Assembly: GCA_900770345.1 (NCBI GenBank) | Contig: CAAGKF010000308.1 | Span: 1 to 19,491, forward strand | Length of the DNA: 19,491 nucleotides | Source of the DNA: Lachnospiraceae bacterium | GTDB lineage: Bacteria; Bacillota; Clostridia; Lachnospirales; Lachnospiraceae | Reading direction: 5' to 3' | Shown here: piece by piece, positions 7,518 to 15,501 of the stretch | Numbering within the stretch: position 1 is the stretch's first letter | Layout of the letters: each line of letters starts with the position of its first letter | The notes under the pieces: model-generated | Told to the model about the DNA's origin: nothing | The model's input: only the letters and a program-made list of their open reading frames with translations | Databases searched by the model: none | Translations under genes and position numbers: made by a program

Positions 7518-7669
7518 AAATTAAAAGCCTTAACGTGCAAAAGGTGCAAACGAGTGAAAAATATGGCAAAAATGTCTAATCTGAACTGACAGAAATAGCC
7601 GAAAATGTATAAAAATAAAAGAAATTTCCCAAATCAAGTAAATATAAGATAAAAATTTATTGTTTTCGG
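7518..7669. other. AT-rich divergent intergenic region
   Basis: The 370-base gap between the divergent genes (7428-7797) holds the two promoters listed separately plus this A/T-rich middle part. It contains no believable gene. The only structure I see is a short direct repeat GTGCAAA at 7535-7541 and 7544-7550, nine bases apart, which could be half-sites for a regulator. Confidence 0.4.
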
Positions 7670-7699
7670 TAGACATAAAGCGTTAAACTATGGTATAAT
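7670..7699 (+). promoter_or_regulatory. Sigma-A type promoter of the DUF3798 ABC importer operon
   Basis: TAGACA (7670-7675) and TATAAT (7694-7699) with an 18-base spacer. Transcription would start near 7706, giving a leader of about 90 bases before the ATG at 7798. Confidence 0.75.
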
Positions 7700-7721
7700 T
7701 TTCAGCATAGCTTAAATGGGG

Positions 7722-7733
7722 GAATTTAAATTC
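7722..7733. promoter_or_regulatory. 12-bp perfect palindrome in the importer leader
   Basis: GAATTTAAATTC is a perfect palindrome about 16 bases past the predicted transcription start. Its place just downstream of the promoter fits an operator for a repressor; its A/T-rich composition means chance cannot be excluded. Confidence 0.35.
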
Positions 7734-7797
7734 AGAAAAGAAAGTTTTTAAAGGGGTTCCTGTTCAAGCTGGAAAAAGTAAAAAAAGGAGAGAAAGC

Positions 7798-9018
7798 ATG
7801 AAGAAAAGATTATTAAGCCTTACTCTGGCAGCAGCTATGGCATTTTCTGTGGTAGGATGCCGCAGTGCGGAGCCGGCACCTACAGAAGCAGCAGCTACGG
7901 AGGCAGCCACTACGGCAGCGCAGACAGCTGCAGCAGAAGGTGAGAGCACAGCAGAAGCTGAAGAACCGGCAGCAGATTTTAAGATCGGTGTCATTACAGG
8001 TACAGCATCCCAGGGTGATGAGGAGATTACCCAGGCGAACAAGATGAAAGAATTATACGGTGATATGATCGTTACTTCCACATATCCCGACAACTTTACA
8101 ACAGAGACAGAGACGCTGATTTCCAATGCAGTGGCTATGGCTTCTGATCCGGCAGTTAAAGCAATCGTATGGTGCCAGGCTGTTCCCGGAACCGCAGCGG
8201 CAATTGACAAAGTGCGTGAGACACGTCCCGATATGATCTTTATCGCAGGTACTCCCGGCGAGGATCCGGGCGTTATCAATCCGAAGGCTGATATTGTTCT
8301 TCAGGTAGACGAGCCCGGCTGCGGTGTTGTGATCCCGCCTCAGGCTGCAAAGCAGGGCGCAAAGACCATGATCCATTATTCCTTCCCGCGTCACATGAGC
8401 TACGCTCTGATCGTAGCGCGTCATGAGAACCTGAAGAAATACTGTGAGGAAAACGGTATTGAGCTTGTTGATGTAACTGCTCCCGATCCAACAGGTGATT
8501 CCGGTATCACAGGCGCTCAGCAGTTCATTCTGGAGGATGTTCCGCGTCAGATTGAGAAGTACGGCAAGGATACCGTATTCTTTACCACCAACTGCGGTAT
8601 GCAGGAGCCGCTGATCCGTTCCGTATTTGAAAACGGCGCCATCTACACATTACAGTGCTGTCCGTCTCCGTTCCATGCATTCCCTGCTGCTCTGAATATC
8701 GATATGGCAGGTCATGAGGCAGATGTTGACTATATGCTGGAGCAGCTGCAGGCAAAGGTTACCGAGGCCGATATGGGCGGACGTGTGTCCACCTGGGCAG
8801 TTCCGTGCAACATGCTGTTTGTAAAAGCCGGCGTAGAGTACGCGAAGAAGGTTCTGGAAGGCAAGACAGAGGGTACACTGGATGAGCAGGCTCTGCGCGA
8901 TACGATCCAGGAGTGTGCAGGCGATGTTAAGATGACAGTGAACCACTATGTTGATGATAATGGCAATGAGAAAGACAACCACTTCCTTATAATGGCAGAT
9001 TTTATCACATTTGAATAA
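7798..9018 (+). CDS. DUF3798-family substrate-binding lipoprotein of an ABC importer
   Basis: A 406-residue secreted lipoprotein. MKKRLLSLTLAAAMAFSVVGC is a lipoprotein signal peptide with lipobox Cys21, followed by an Ala/Thr/Glu-rich linker to about residue 60. The rest (FKIGVITGTASQGDEE... MIFIAGTPGEDPGV... VDEPGCGVVIPPQAAKQGA... FTTNCGMQEPLIRSVF) matches my memory of DUF3798, a family with a periplasmic-binding-protein type I fold and no assigned ligand. The start is ATG 7798 with AAAGGAGAGA just upstream. The ATPase and two permease genes downstream complete a type I-like importer, so this protein should capture the substrate at the cell surface. Several Cys and Trp residues in the body (WCQAVPG, CGMQ, QCCPSP) are unusual for such proteins. 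Family call is from recall; the substrate is unknown. Confidence 0.88.
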   Translation: MKKRLLSLTLAAAMAFSVVGCRSAEPAPTEAAATEAATTAAQTAAAEGESTAEAEEPAADFKIGVITGTASQGDEEITQANKMKELYGDMIVTSTYPDNFTTETETLISNAVAMASDPAVKAIVWCQAVPGTAAAIDKVRETRPDMIFIAGTPGEDPGVINPKADIVLQVDEPGCGVVIPPQAAKQGAKTMIHYSFPRHMSYALIVARHENLKKYCEENGIELVDVTAPDPTGDSGITGAQQFILEDVPRQIEKYGKDTVFFTTNCGMQEPLIRSVFENGAIYTLQCCPSPFHAFPAALNIDMAGHEADVDYMLEQLQAKVTEADMGGRVSTWAVPCNMLFVKAGVEYAKKVLEGKTEGTLDEQALRDTIQECAGDVKMTVNHYVDDNGNEKDNHFLIMADFITFE

Positions 9019-9070
9019 TATCCGGTTAAACCTGGAATAATGTAAACTTGGAATAATAAAATGGTGTCGG

Positions 9071-9112
9071 GGTTTCGCCAACGATGGCTGGTTAAGAACA
9101 GTTGGCGAAACC
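9071..9112 (+). terminator. Attenuator-like hairpin between the lipoprotein and ATPase genes
   Basis: GGTTTCGCCAAC (9071-9082) and GTTGGCGAAACC (9101-9112) are perfect 12-base arms around an 18-base loop, followed by TTTCTTCT. It lies 52 bases after the lipoprotein stop inside the presumed operon. A partial terminator or an mRNA-stabilising 3' hairpin would both raise the binding protein over the transporter, a common pattern in ABC importer operons. Confidence 0.75.
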
Positions 9113-9130
9113 TTTCTTCTGTAATTCATG

Positions 9131-9156
9131 CCGGTAAGGCGCCGCGCCTTCTCCGG
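9131..9156 (+). other. Second GC-rich hairpin before the ATPase gene
   Basis: CCGG (9131-9134) and CCGG (9153-9156) flank an inner AAGGC (9136-9140) / GCCTT (9146-9150) pair. No T tract follows. Together with the preceding hairpin it fills the 197-base gap before the ATPase; no promoter of its own is apparent there. Confidence 0.45.
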
Positions 9157-9215
9157 TCAGTCAGAGTATGATATTTGGATCAGGATTGCACGAAACATAG
9201 AAAGAGGTTGAAAAC

Positions 9216-10829
9216 TTGGAAAAAACGAACGAAACCTATGTCCTGAAGATGGACAATATCGCCAAAGAGTATTCCGGCAACCGGGTATTAAAGGGCGTAA
9301 ATCTTTATATTCGTCCGGGTGAGATCCATGCGTTGATGGGTGAGAACGGCGCCGGAAAATCCACTCTTATGAATATTTTGTTTGGCATGCCGGTCATTCA
9401 CAATACCGGCGGTTTCGAAGGAACCATTGAGGTAGATGGCAAACAGGTAAATATTGATACGCCCTTAAAGGCCATGGAACTTGGTATCGGAATGGTGCAT
9501 CAGGAATTCATGCTGATCCCGGGATTCAGTGTGACAGAGAATATAAAGGTTGGGCGTGAGATCAGCCGTCCCAATCTTGCGAGCCGTATTTTTGGACGTT
9601 CCATGGAGACTCTTGATTTTGAGGCCATGGACAGAGATGCCAGAAAAGCGCTGAAAACCATCGGATTGCAGATCGAAGAGTATGTGAAGGTAGCAGGACT
9701 TCCTGTAGGATACATGCAGTTTATCGAAATTGCCCGCGAGCTTGATAAAACAGGTATCCGGATTCTTGTGTTTGATGAGCCGACGGCGGTGCTGACCGAG
9801 TCGGAGGCAGATCGTCTTTTGGAGGCAATGCGTGTCATTTCTTCTCAGGGAATCGCGATCATTTTCATTACCCATCGTCTGAATGAGGTCATGGCGGTGG
9901 CAGACGGAATGACAATTCTGCGGGACGGCGAATTTGTAGCCAGAAAAGAAATCAAAGATACAAATGTGGTAGAGATAGCAGAGCTTATGATCGGGCGCAA
10001 GGTAGAAAAGCTGATCGATGATACGGTCGAAGACACCCGTGTGATCCGCGATGACGAGATCGCCGTAAGCTTAAGAGATTATAAAGTAGATATGCCTGGT
10101 GAGCAGGTAAAAGGTCTGGATCTTGACATCCGCAAGGGTGAGATCTTCGGCATCGGCGGTCTGGCCGGACAGGGTAAGCTGGGTATTCCCAACGGTATTT
10201 TAGGCCTTTACAAAACGGAAGGTCAGGTAAAGATCAATGGTGATCTGTTAAACCCGGACAAGCTGGGAGATGCTCTTGCGCATAAGGTGGCATTCGTGTC
10301 GGAGGACCGGCGGGGAGTCGGACTTCTTTTGAACGAAAGCATTGAGCAGAATATTGTGTTTTCTGCGATGCAGACCAATGGCAAATTCCTGAAAAAGATC
10401 GGGTGTATTCAGCTGTATGACGGAGCAGCCGCCAGGGCCCATGCGGAGCAGATGGTAAAAACACTGGACATCCGCTGTACCGGGATCAAACAGGCGGCAG
10501 GAAGTCTGTCCGGAGGAAATCAGCAGAAGGTTTGCCTGGCCAGGGCGCTTTCTCTGGAGCCGGATATTCTGTTTGTGTCGGAGCCTACCCGTGGCATCGA
10601 TATCGGTGCGAAAAAGCTGGTACTGGAATATCTGGCAAAGCTGAACCGGGAAACCGGTATGACGGTGATTATCGTATCCTCTGAGCTGGTAGAGCTTCGT
10701 TCGATTTCTGACAGAATTGCCATCATATCTGACGGAAAACTGGCATGTATTCTGAAGCCGGATGATTCCGACGCGGATTTTGGTCTGGCTATGTCCGGTG
10801 CATGGAAAGGAGGAGAGAAAGATGCGTAA
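9216..10829 (+). CDS. ABC importer ATPase with two nucleotide-binding domains
   Basis: A 537-residue cytoplasmic ATPase of the sugar/nucleoside importer type (RbsA/MglA/YufO-like), two ABC domains in tandem. NBD1 has Walker A GENGAGKST (42-50), a degenerate signature LPVGY, Walker B VFDEPTAVL and switch His FITHR. NBD2 has a degenerate Walker A (GQGKLG near 318-323), a canonical LSGGNQQK signature (431) and FVSEPTRGID, where Ser455 replaces the usual Walker B Asp. The protein therefore has one complete composite ATP site (NBD1 Walker motifs with NBD2 LSGGN) and one degenerate site. The start is TTG 9216 with AGAAAGAGG (9199-9207) eight bases upstream. Its end overlaps the first permease by eight bases. 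It powers uptake of the DUF3798 ligand. Confidence 0.93.
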   Translation: MEKTNETYVLKMDNIAKEYSGNRVLKGVNLYIRPGEIHALMGENGAGKSTLMNILFGMPVIHNTGGFEGTIEVDGKQVNIDTPLKAMELGIGMVHQEFMLIPGFSVTENIKVGREISRPNLASRIFGRSMETLDFEAMDRDARKALKTIGLQIEEYVKVAGLPVGYMQFIEIARELDKTGIRILVFDEPTAVLTESEADRLLEAMRVISSQGIAIIFITHRLNEVMAVADGMTILRDGEFVARKEIKDTNVVEIAELMIGRKVEKLIDDTVEDTRVIRDDEIAVSLRDYKVDMPGEQVKGLDLDIRKGEIFGIGGLAGQGKLGIPNGILGLYKTEGQVKINGDLLNPDKLGDALAHKVAFVSEDRRGVGLLLNESIEQNIVFSAMQTNGKFLKKIGCIQLYDGAAARAHAEQMVKTLDIRCTGIKQAAGSLSGGNQQKVCLARALSLEPDILFVSEPTRGIDIGAKKLVLEYLAKLNRETGMTVIIVSSELVELRSISDRIAIISDGKLACILKPDDSDADFGLAMSGAWKGGEKDA

Positions 10830-11913
10830 TCCGTTAAAACCGCTTGTAGATAAATTTGGTCTGCCCCGCGTTATTATTGTATCCTTCTTTTTGCTCCTGG
10901 TGATTGCCGCAGGGGGATTCCGAATGAATCTGATGCAGCTTCTGAGCGATGTTATCCGCAGATGGGGAATGTATGGTATTCTGGCTCTGGCCATGGTGCC
11001 GGCAGTTCAGTGCGGCATCGGTCTGAATTTCGGTATTACCATGGGTATTGTAGGAGGACTTCTGGGCGGTCTGATCGTTATTCAGATGCGGATCGCTGAG
11101 ATACCGGCACTGGTGGCTGTTCATCCTTTGGTTGCTATGTGGGCCGCAGTTCTGGTTGCGATCCTGATCGGCGTGGTTCTGGCTACGGGAATCGGTTATC
11201 TTTACGGCCTTCTGCTGAACCGCGTAAAGGGGTCTGAGATGACAGTAACCACTTATGTGGGATTTTCCATTATCGCATTTATGAATATGATGTGGATGCT
11301 GCTTCCCTTTGATAATGGTGAGCTGATCTGGCCCAACGCGGGAAAGGGACTGAGAAACACGATTTCTCTGGCTGCTTCCTTCAGCGGAGTTATGAATAAG
11401 ACGCTGGCATTTAAGATCGGCGGGCTGGAGATACCCACAGGACTTCTGCTGTTTTTCTTCCTGATGTGCTTTCTTGTGTGGCTGTTCATGCGCTCCAAAA
11501 CAGGTATGGCCATGAGCGCGGCGGGAGCAAATCCCATGTTTGCCAAGGCGGCAGGCATCAATGTTAACAAGATGCGCCTGATCGGAACGATCCTGTCTAC
11601 CGTGCTGGCGGCAGTGGGAATTCTGGTATACGCTCAGGGTTTCGGTTTTATGCAGCTGTATAACGGACCACAGATGATGGGCTTTACCTCGGTGGCAGCT
11701 GTACTGATCGGCGGCGCAAGCCCGAAGCGTGCACGCATTGCACATGTACTGATCGGTACGTTTTTATTCCAGGGAATTCTGGCGCTGGGACTTCCGGTGG
11801 CAAACCAGTTTATCCCGGAAAGCAACCTGTCCGAGGTTATGCGTCTGATCATTTCCAATGGTATTATTATCTATGCACTGGCTCAGGTAAAGGGAGGTGA
11901 CGGCCGTGAATAA
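10822..11913 (+). CDS. ABC importer permease 1 (BPD_transp_2 family)
   Basis: A 363-residue integral membrane protein with about 9-10 hydrophobic segments. The signature region GANPMFAKAAGINVNKMRLI followed by TSVAAVLIGGASPKRARIA is typical of RbsC/YufP-type permeases, where the coupling helix contacts the ATPase. The start ATG 10822 follows AAAGGAGGAGA and overlaps the ATPase stop; longer in-frame starts upstream lie inside the ATPase gene. It forms the membrane channel together with permease 2, whose start overlaps its stop. Same operon as the lipoprotein and ATPase. Confidence 0.92.
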   Translation: MRNPLKPLVDKFGLPRVIIVSFFLLLVIAAGGFRMNLMQLLSDVIRRWGMYGILALAMVPAVQCGIGLNFGITMGIVGGLLGGLIVIQMRIAEIPALVAVHPLVAMWAAVLVAILIGVVLATGIGYLYGLLLNRVKGSEMTVTTYVGFSIIAFMNMMWMLLPFDNGELIWPNAGKGLRNTISLAASFSGVMNKTLAFKIGGLEIPTGLLLFFFLMCFLVWLFMRSKTGMAMSAAGANPMFAKAAGINVNKMRLIGTILSTVLAAVGILVYAQGFGFMQLYNGPQMMGFTSVAAVLIGGASPKRARIAHVLIGTFLFQGILALGLPVANQFIPESNLSEVMRLIISNGIIIYALAQVKGGDGRE

Positions 11914-13372
11914 AAAGATTTCCGATATTATTTTCAAGAATAAGGTTGTTATCCTGTTTCTGTTCCTGTCCATCGGTGCTACGATCGCATCAAAGCAGCC
12001 TCTGACCTTTATTATTCCGGAGCTGTTCACACGTATTGCCCGCAACTCCTTTATTGTATTGTCTCTGATCATTCCGGTTATCGCCGGTATGGGACTGAAC
12101 TTCGGTATTGTTATCGGCGCAATGGCAGCCCAGGTGGCCATTTTTCTTACTACTTACTGGGGCTTCACCGGTTTTGGCGGATTTATGATCACGGTTGCCC
12201 TGGCAACTCCTGTGGCTGTATTCTTCGGTTTCCTGGTTGGAAAGCTGTTTAATTTCATGAAGGGAAATGAGATGATCGGCGGTCTGGTGCTGGGATATTT
12301 TGCGGATGGAATTTATCAGCTGATCTTCCTGTTTATTTTCGGCGGAGTGATCCCAATGCATAATCCGACGCTGATGATCGCTACCGGCGTGGGTGTTAAA
12401 AATACTATCGACTTAAAGGATACGGTAAAGTACGCACTGGATACAGTGCCCATGCTGTCGATCATTGAAGTTGGTTTCTATCTGGTACTGGCAGGTATTG
12501 TATTTACTACCCTGTTCAAGCTGGCAAAGAAGCAGGATATTAACTGGAAATCCACCATATGCAGGCTGGCAGCGGCAGTTGTGGTTTACGGTCTGACCTT
12601 TATCGGATCGGTGGAGCAGTTTTTAAAGGCAGATCGTCTCCTTCTGCTTTCCGCAGTGGAGCTGGGCTGTCTGGCGACAGTTCTCTGGCAGCTTTACGGA
12701 TTTATCCGTTGGAAGCTTAAGGGACAGGAATCCGGCGGACGCAGCAGCTTTGACAAGACCAGAGCAATTGTGAATGTGATCCTGGCGGCTGCAGTCTACG
12801 GACTGACCTATATACCGGCGATCTTTCAGGTACTGATCGCAGTCAAGCTTCCGGTTATGACTTATGTATGCATCGGCGCACTCTGCTGTTTCAACAACAT
12901 GCTGCTGAAGACCAGGCTGGGTCAGAATATGAGGACAGTAGGTCAGAGCCGTACAGTTGCAAACGCGGCGGGCATCAATGTGGACCGCACCCGTGTGATT
13001 GCCATGATCTTTTCAACGGTTCTGGCCAGCTGGGGACAGCTGATCTTCCTTCAGAACGTGGGAACACTTTCTACCTACGGTGCCCATACTCAGGTAGGCC
13101 AGTTTGCCATTGCGGCTCTGCTGGTGGGCGGTGCATCTGTTCAGAAGGCAACCAATAAGCAGGCTCTTCTTGGAATCGTGCTGTTCCACACTCTGTTTAT
13201 CGTATCGCCTTTGGCCGGCAAGGAGCTTTTCGGCGATCCGGTGATCGGCGAGTATTTCCGTGTATTCGTATCTTACGGTGTTATCGCCATGGCTCTTGCA
13301 ATGCATGCCTGGAAAAAGGTGGCGAAGCCGAAGACAGAGGAAAGCGGAAAGGCCGGTACGGCTGCGGCTTAA
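11906..13372 (+). CDS. ABC importer permease 2, enlarged (BPD_transp_2 family)
   Basis: A 488-residue membrane protein, partner of permease 1; its C-terminal half shows the same pattern (VANAAGINVDRTRVIAMI, AIAALLVGGASVQKA). GTG 11906 is chosen because GGAGG (11893-11897) sits eight bases upstream; it overlaps the permease 1 stop. It is about 125 residues longer than permease 1. The excess is a hydrophobic insert around residues 205-330 holding two similar segments, AVVVYGLTFIGSVEQFL (Tyr228) and AAAVYGLTYIPAIFQVL (Tyr298), 70 residues apart, which look like an internal duplication of a helix pair. The tail is a short Lys/Glu/Ala-rich cytoplasmic stretch. A strong terminator follows the gene. 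Confidence 0.92.
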   Translation: MNKKISDIIFKNKVVILFLFLSIGATIASKQPLTFIIPELFTRIARNSFIVLSLIIPVIAGMGLNFGIVIGAMAAQVAIFLTTYWGFTGFGGFMITVALATPVAVFFGFLVGKLFNFMKGNEMIGGLVLGYFADGIYQLIFLFIFGGVIPMHNPTLMIATGVGVKNTIDLKDTVKYALDTVPMLSIIEVGFYLVLAGIVFTTLFKLAKKQDINWKSTICRLAAAVVVYGLTFIGSVEQFLKADRLLLLSAVELGCLATVLWQLYGFIRWKLKGQESGGRSSFDKTRAIVNVILAAAVYGLTYIPAIFQVLIAVKLPVMTYVCIGALCCFNNMLLKTRLGQNMRTVGQSRTVANAAGINVDRTRVIAMIFSTVLASWGQLIFLQNVGTLSTYGAHTQVGQFAIAALLVGGASVQKATNKQALLGIVLFHTLFIVSPLAGKELFGDPVIGEYFRVFVSYGVIAMALAMHAWKKVAKPKTEESGKAGTAAA

Positions 13373-13392
13373 TAGAAAATGGCCTGTTGATG

Positions 13393-13427
13393 AAAAAACT
13401 CTCTCCGGAAGCGGGGAGAGTTTTTTT
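13393..13427 (+). terminator. Terminator of the ABC importer operon
   Basis: AAAAAACTCTCTCC (13393-13406) pairs with GGGGAGAGTTTTTT (13413-13426) with one G-T wobble and a six-base loop, followed directly by the T run. Confidence 0.93.
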
Positions 13428-13508
13428 GTGCACGCGGTTGTCAGGACAAGACCTGGCAGGAACTGTAATGAAAAGCTGCTGAAAAGCAGAAACCAAAATC
13501 AGCAGCCC

Positions 13509-13537
13509 TTGCCATAAATGGAAAATTGTACTATAAT
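13509..13537 (+). promoter_or_regulatory. Sigma-A type promoter of the aminotransferase-truA operon
   Basis: TTGCCA (13509-13514) and TATAAT (13532-13537) with a 17-base spacer. It lies about 80 bases after the terminator of the importer operon and leaves a short leader of under 30 bases. Confidence 0.75.
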
Positions 13538-13570
13538 AGGCGAAATAAACCTAGAAAGAAGATGAAACAG

Positions 13571-14749
13571 ATGGAATTTGCAAAGAGAATGGATCGCTTT
13601 GGGGAGGGGATTTTCTCAAAGCTGGCAGAGATCAAAAAGAGAAAGCTGGAGGCAGGTGAAGAAGTGATCGATCTGAGTATCGGCGCTCCCAATATACCGC
13701 CTGCAAAGCATATTACGGATGCGCTCTGTCAGGCGGCTGCCGATCCGAAAAATTATATATATGCCATCAGCGATACAAAGGAGCTGCTGGAGGCAGTGGC
13801 AGGCTGGTATGAGAGGCGTTATGGGGTGAAGCTGGATCCGGAAACGGAGATCTGTTCCCTTCTGGGGTCTCAGGAAGGCCTGGCTCACATTGCTCTGTCT
13901 ATTGTGGATGAAGGCGATACGGTTCTTGTTCCGGATCCCTGTTATCCGGTTTTTGGCGATGGTCCGCAGATTGCCGGAGCAGAGCTTTACTATATGCCCC
14001 AGAAAAAAGAAAATGGATATATCATCCGGCTTTCGGATATTCCGGAGGAGGTTGCCCGGAAAGCAAAGCTGATTGTAGTTTCTTATCCCAACAATCCGAC
14101 CGCGGCCATGGCTCCGGCCAGCTTTTATGAGGAGCTGATCGCTTTTGCAAAGAAATATGATATTATCGTGCTTCATGATAACGCCTACAGTGAACTGGTA
14201 TTTGACGGGCGGACCTGCGGAAGCTTTCTGGAATATCCCGGAGCCAGAGAAGTAGGCGTGGAATTCAATTCTCTCTCCAAGACCTATGGACTGGCAGGCG
14301 CCAGGATAGGTTTCTGCCTGGGAAATGAGAAGGTGGTTTCGAAGCTGAAGCTTTTAAAGTCCAATATGGATTACGGAATGTTCCTGCCGATCCAGAAGGC
14401 GGCAGTGGCTGCTGTAAGCGGGGATCAAAGCTGTGTGGCGGTTACGCGCAAAGCCTATGAAAGGCGCCGCAACTGCATGTGCGACGGCTTTTCATCCATC
14501 GGCTGGAAAATGGAACGCCCTGTAAGCACCATGTTTGTATGGGCTGCTATCCCGGATAATTATACGTCCTCCGAGGAATTTGCCATGGATATGGTGGAAA
14601 AGGCCGGAGTCATGGTAACACCGGGAAGCGCTTTTGGTCCATCTGGCGAGGGATTTGTGCGTCTGGCATTGGTTCAGGATGAGGATGCGCTTAACAGAGC
14701 GGTTGAGGCAGTGAAAAACAGCGGTATTCTGCCGGCGCAGAGAGGATAG
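13571..14749 (+). CDS. PLP-dependent class I/II aminotransferase
   Basis: A 392-residue cytoplasmic fold-type I aminotransferase. The N-terminal stretch reads FAKRMDRFGEGIFSKLAEIK. The cofactor region includes GSQEGLAH, PDPCYPVF, SYPNNPTA and HDNAYSEL, and the PLP lysine is K237 in SLSKTYGLAGARIGF. The C-terminal domain holds FVRLALVQDE. The overall pattern resembles LL-diaminopimelate aminotransferase and related alanine/aspartate-type enzymes, but I cannot assign the amino donor. The start is ATG 13571, with AGAAAGAAG about nine bases upstream; ATG 13562 (three residues longer) is possible but too close to that site. It is first in an operon with truA, a metal exporter and a sigma factor, a grouping with no obvious pathway logic. 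Confidence 0.88.
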   Translation: MEFAKRMDRFGEGIFSKLAEIKKRKLEAGEEVIDLSIGAPNIPPAKHITDALCQAAADPKNYIYAISDTKELLEAVAGWYERRYGVKLDPETEICSLLGSQEGLAHIALSIVDEGDTVLVPDPCYPVFGDGPQIAGAELYYMPQKKENGYIIRLSDIPEEVARKAKLIVVSYPNNPTAAMAPASFYEELIAFAKKYDIIVLHDNAYSELVFDGRTCGSFLEYPGAREVGVEFNSLSKTYGLAGARIGFCLGNEKVVSKLKLLKSNMDYGMFLPIQKAAVAAVSGDQSCVAVTRKAYERRRNCMCDGFSSIGWKMERPVSTMFVWAAIPDNYTSSEEFAMDMVEKAGVMVTPGSAFGPSGEGFVRLALVQDEDALNRAVEAVKNSGILPAQRG

Positions 14750-14751
14750 AG

Positions 14752-15501
14752 ATGAAGTACAAGATATGGCTGTCTTACGACGGCGGCCGCTATGACGGAT
14801 GGCAGAAGCAGGGAAATACAGACAGGACCATTCAGGGAAAGCTGGAGCAGGTCCTGGAACGGCTGGACGGCGGACCGGTGGAGGTTCAGGGCTCGGGCCG
14901 TACGGATGCCGGCGTTCATGCGGAGGGGCAGGTTGCTCACTTTACTCTGAGGGGAAGCCGAACGCCCCGTGAAGTTATGGATTATATGAATCATTATCTG
15001 CCGGAGGATATCGCTGTTTGGGACTGCCTTCCGGCAGAGGCGCGTTTTCACAGCCGTCTCAGCGCGTTGCGGAAAACATACCGTTACCAGATCGAAATGG
15101 GGCCGAAGAAGGATGTGTTTCAGCGGTCTTATTATTACGGTCTGGGAAGGAAGCTGGACTTAGAGGCAATGGAAAAGGCGTCGGCTTTTCTGACAGGCAC
15201 TCATGATTTTAAAAGTTTCTGCGGAAACAGGAAAATGAAAAAATCCACAGTTCGTACCATAGAGAGGATATCCTTTGAGCGGCGTGATGCAACGAAGCTT
15301 CACATTCTGTACACAGGAAATGGATTTCTGCAGCAGATGGTAAGGATCCTTACAGGCACGCTCATTGAAATCGGAACAGGAGAGCGAAGAGCAGAGGATA
15401 TACCGGCTGTTTTAAAAGCAGGGGACAGACAGGCAGCGGGTTTTACGGCGCCCGCTCAGGGGCTGTTTCTGGTAAGTGTGGAATATGGTGAGGAAATATG
15501 A
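14752..15501 (+). CDS. truA: tRNA pseudouridine synthase A (positions 38-40)
   Basis: A 249-residue RNA-modifying enzyme that converts uridines 38, 39 and 40 in the tRNA anticodon arm to pseudouridine. The catalytic Asp52 sits in GSGRTDAGVHAEGQVAHF. Other family blocks are LSYDGGRYDGWQKQ, AEARFHSRLSALRKTYRY, GTHDFKSFCG, and the C-terminal GNGFLQQMVRILTGTLIEIG. Length is normal. ATG 14752 begins two bases after the aminotransferase stop, with GAGAGGATAG as ribosome site; its end overlaps the next gene by four bases (ATGA), so all three are translationally linked. Confidence 0.96.
   Translation: MKYKIWLSYDGGRYDGWQKQGNTDRTIQGKLEQVLERLDGGPVEVQGSGRTDAGVHAEGQVAHFTLRGSRTPREVMDYMNHYLPEDIAVWDCLPAEARFHSRLSALRKTYRYQIEMGPKKDVFQRSYYYGLGRKLDLEAMEKASAFLTGTHDFKSFCGNRKMKKSTVRTIERISFERRDATKLHILYTGNGFLQQMVRILTGTLIEIGTGERRAEDIPAVLKAGDRQAAGFTAPAQGLFLVSVEYGEEI

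Noticed and set aside
7535..7550. Two GTGCAAA direct repeats as a regulator site or CRISPR-like repeat
   Set aside because: Only two 7-base copies in A-rich sequence; listed only within the intergenic description. No CRISPR array occurs anywhere in the window.
7706..7797. Riboswitch in the leader of the ABC importer operon
   Set aside because: The leader is about 90 bases and I cannot match it to any known aptamer; no terminator/antiterminator pair is visible. Only a short palindrome is noted.
10248..11745. Long minus-strand frames opposite the ATPase and permease 1
   Set aside because: The sense strand encodes conserved ABC transporter motifs throughout; the antisense frames have no domain or start signals.
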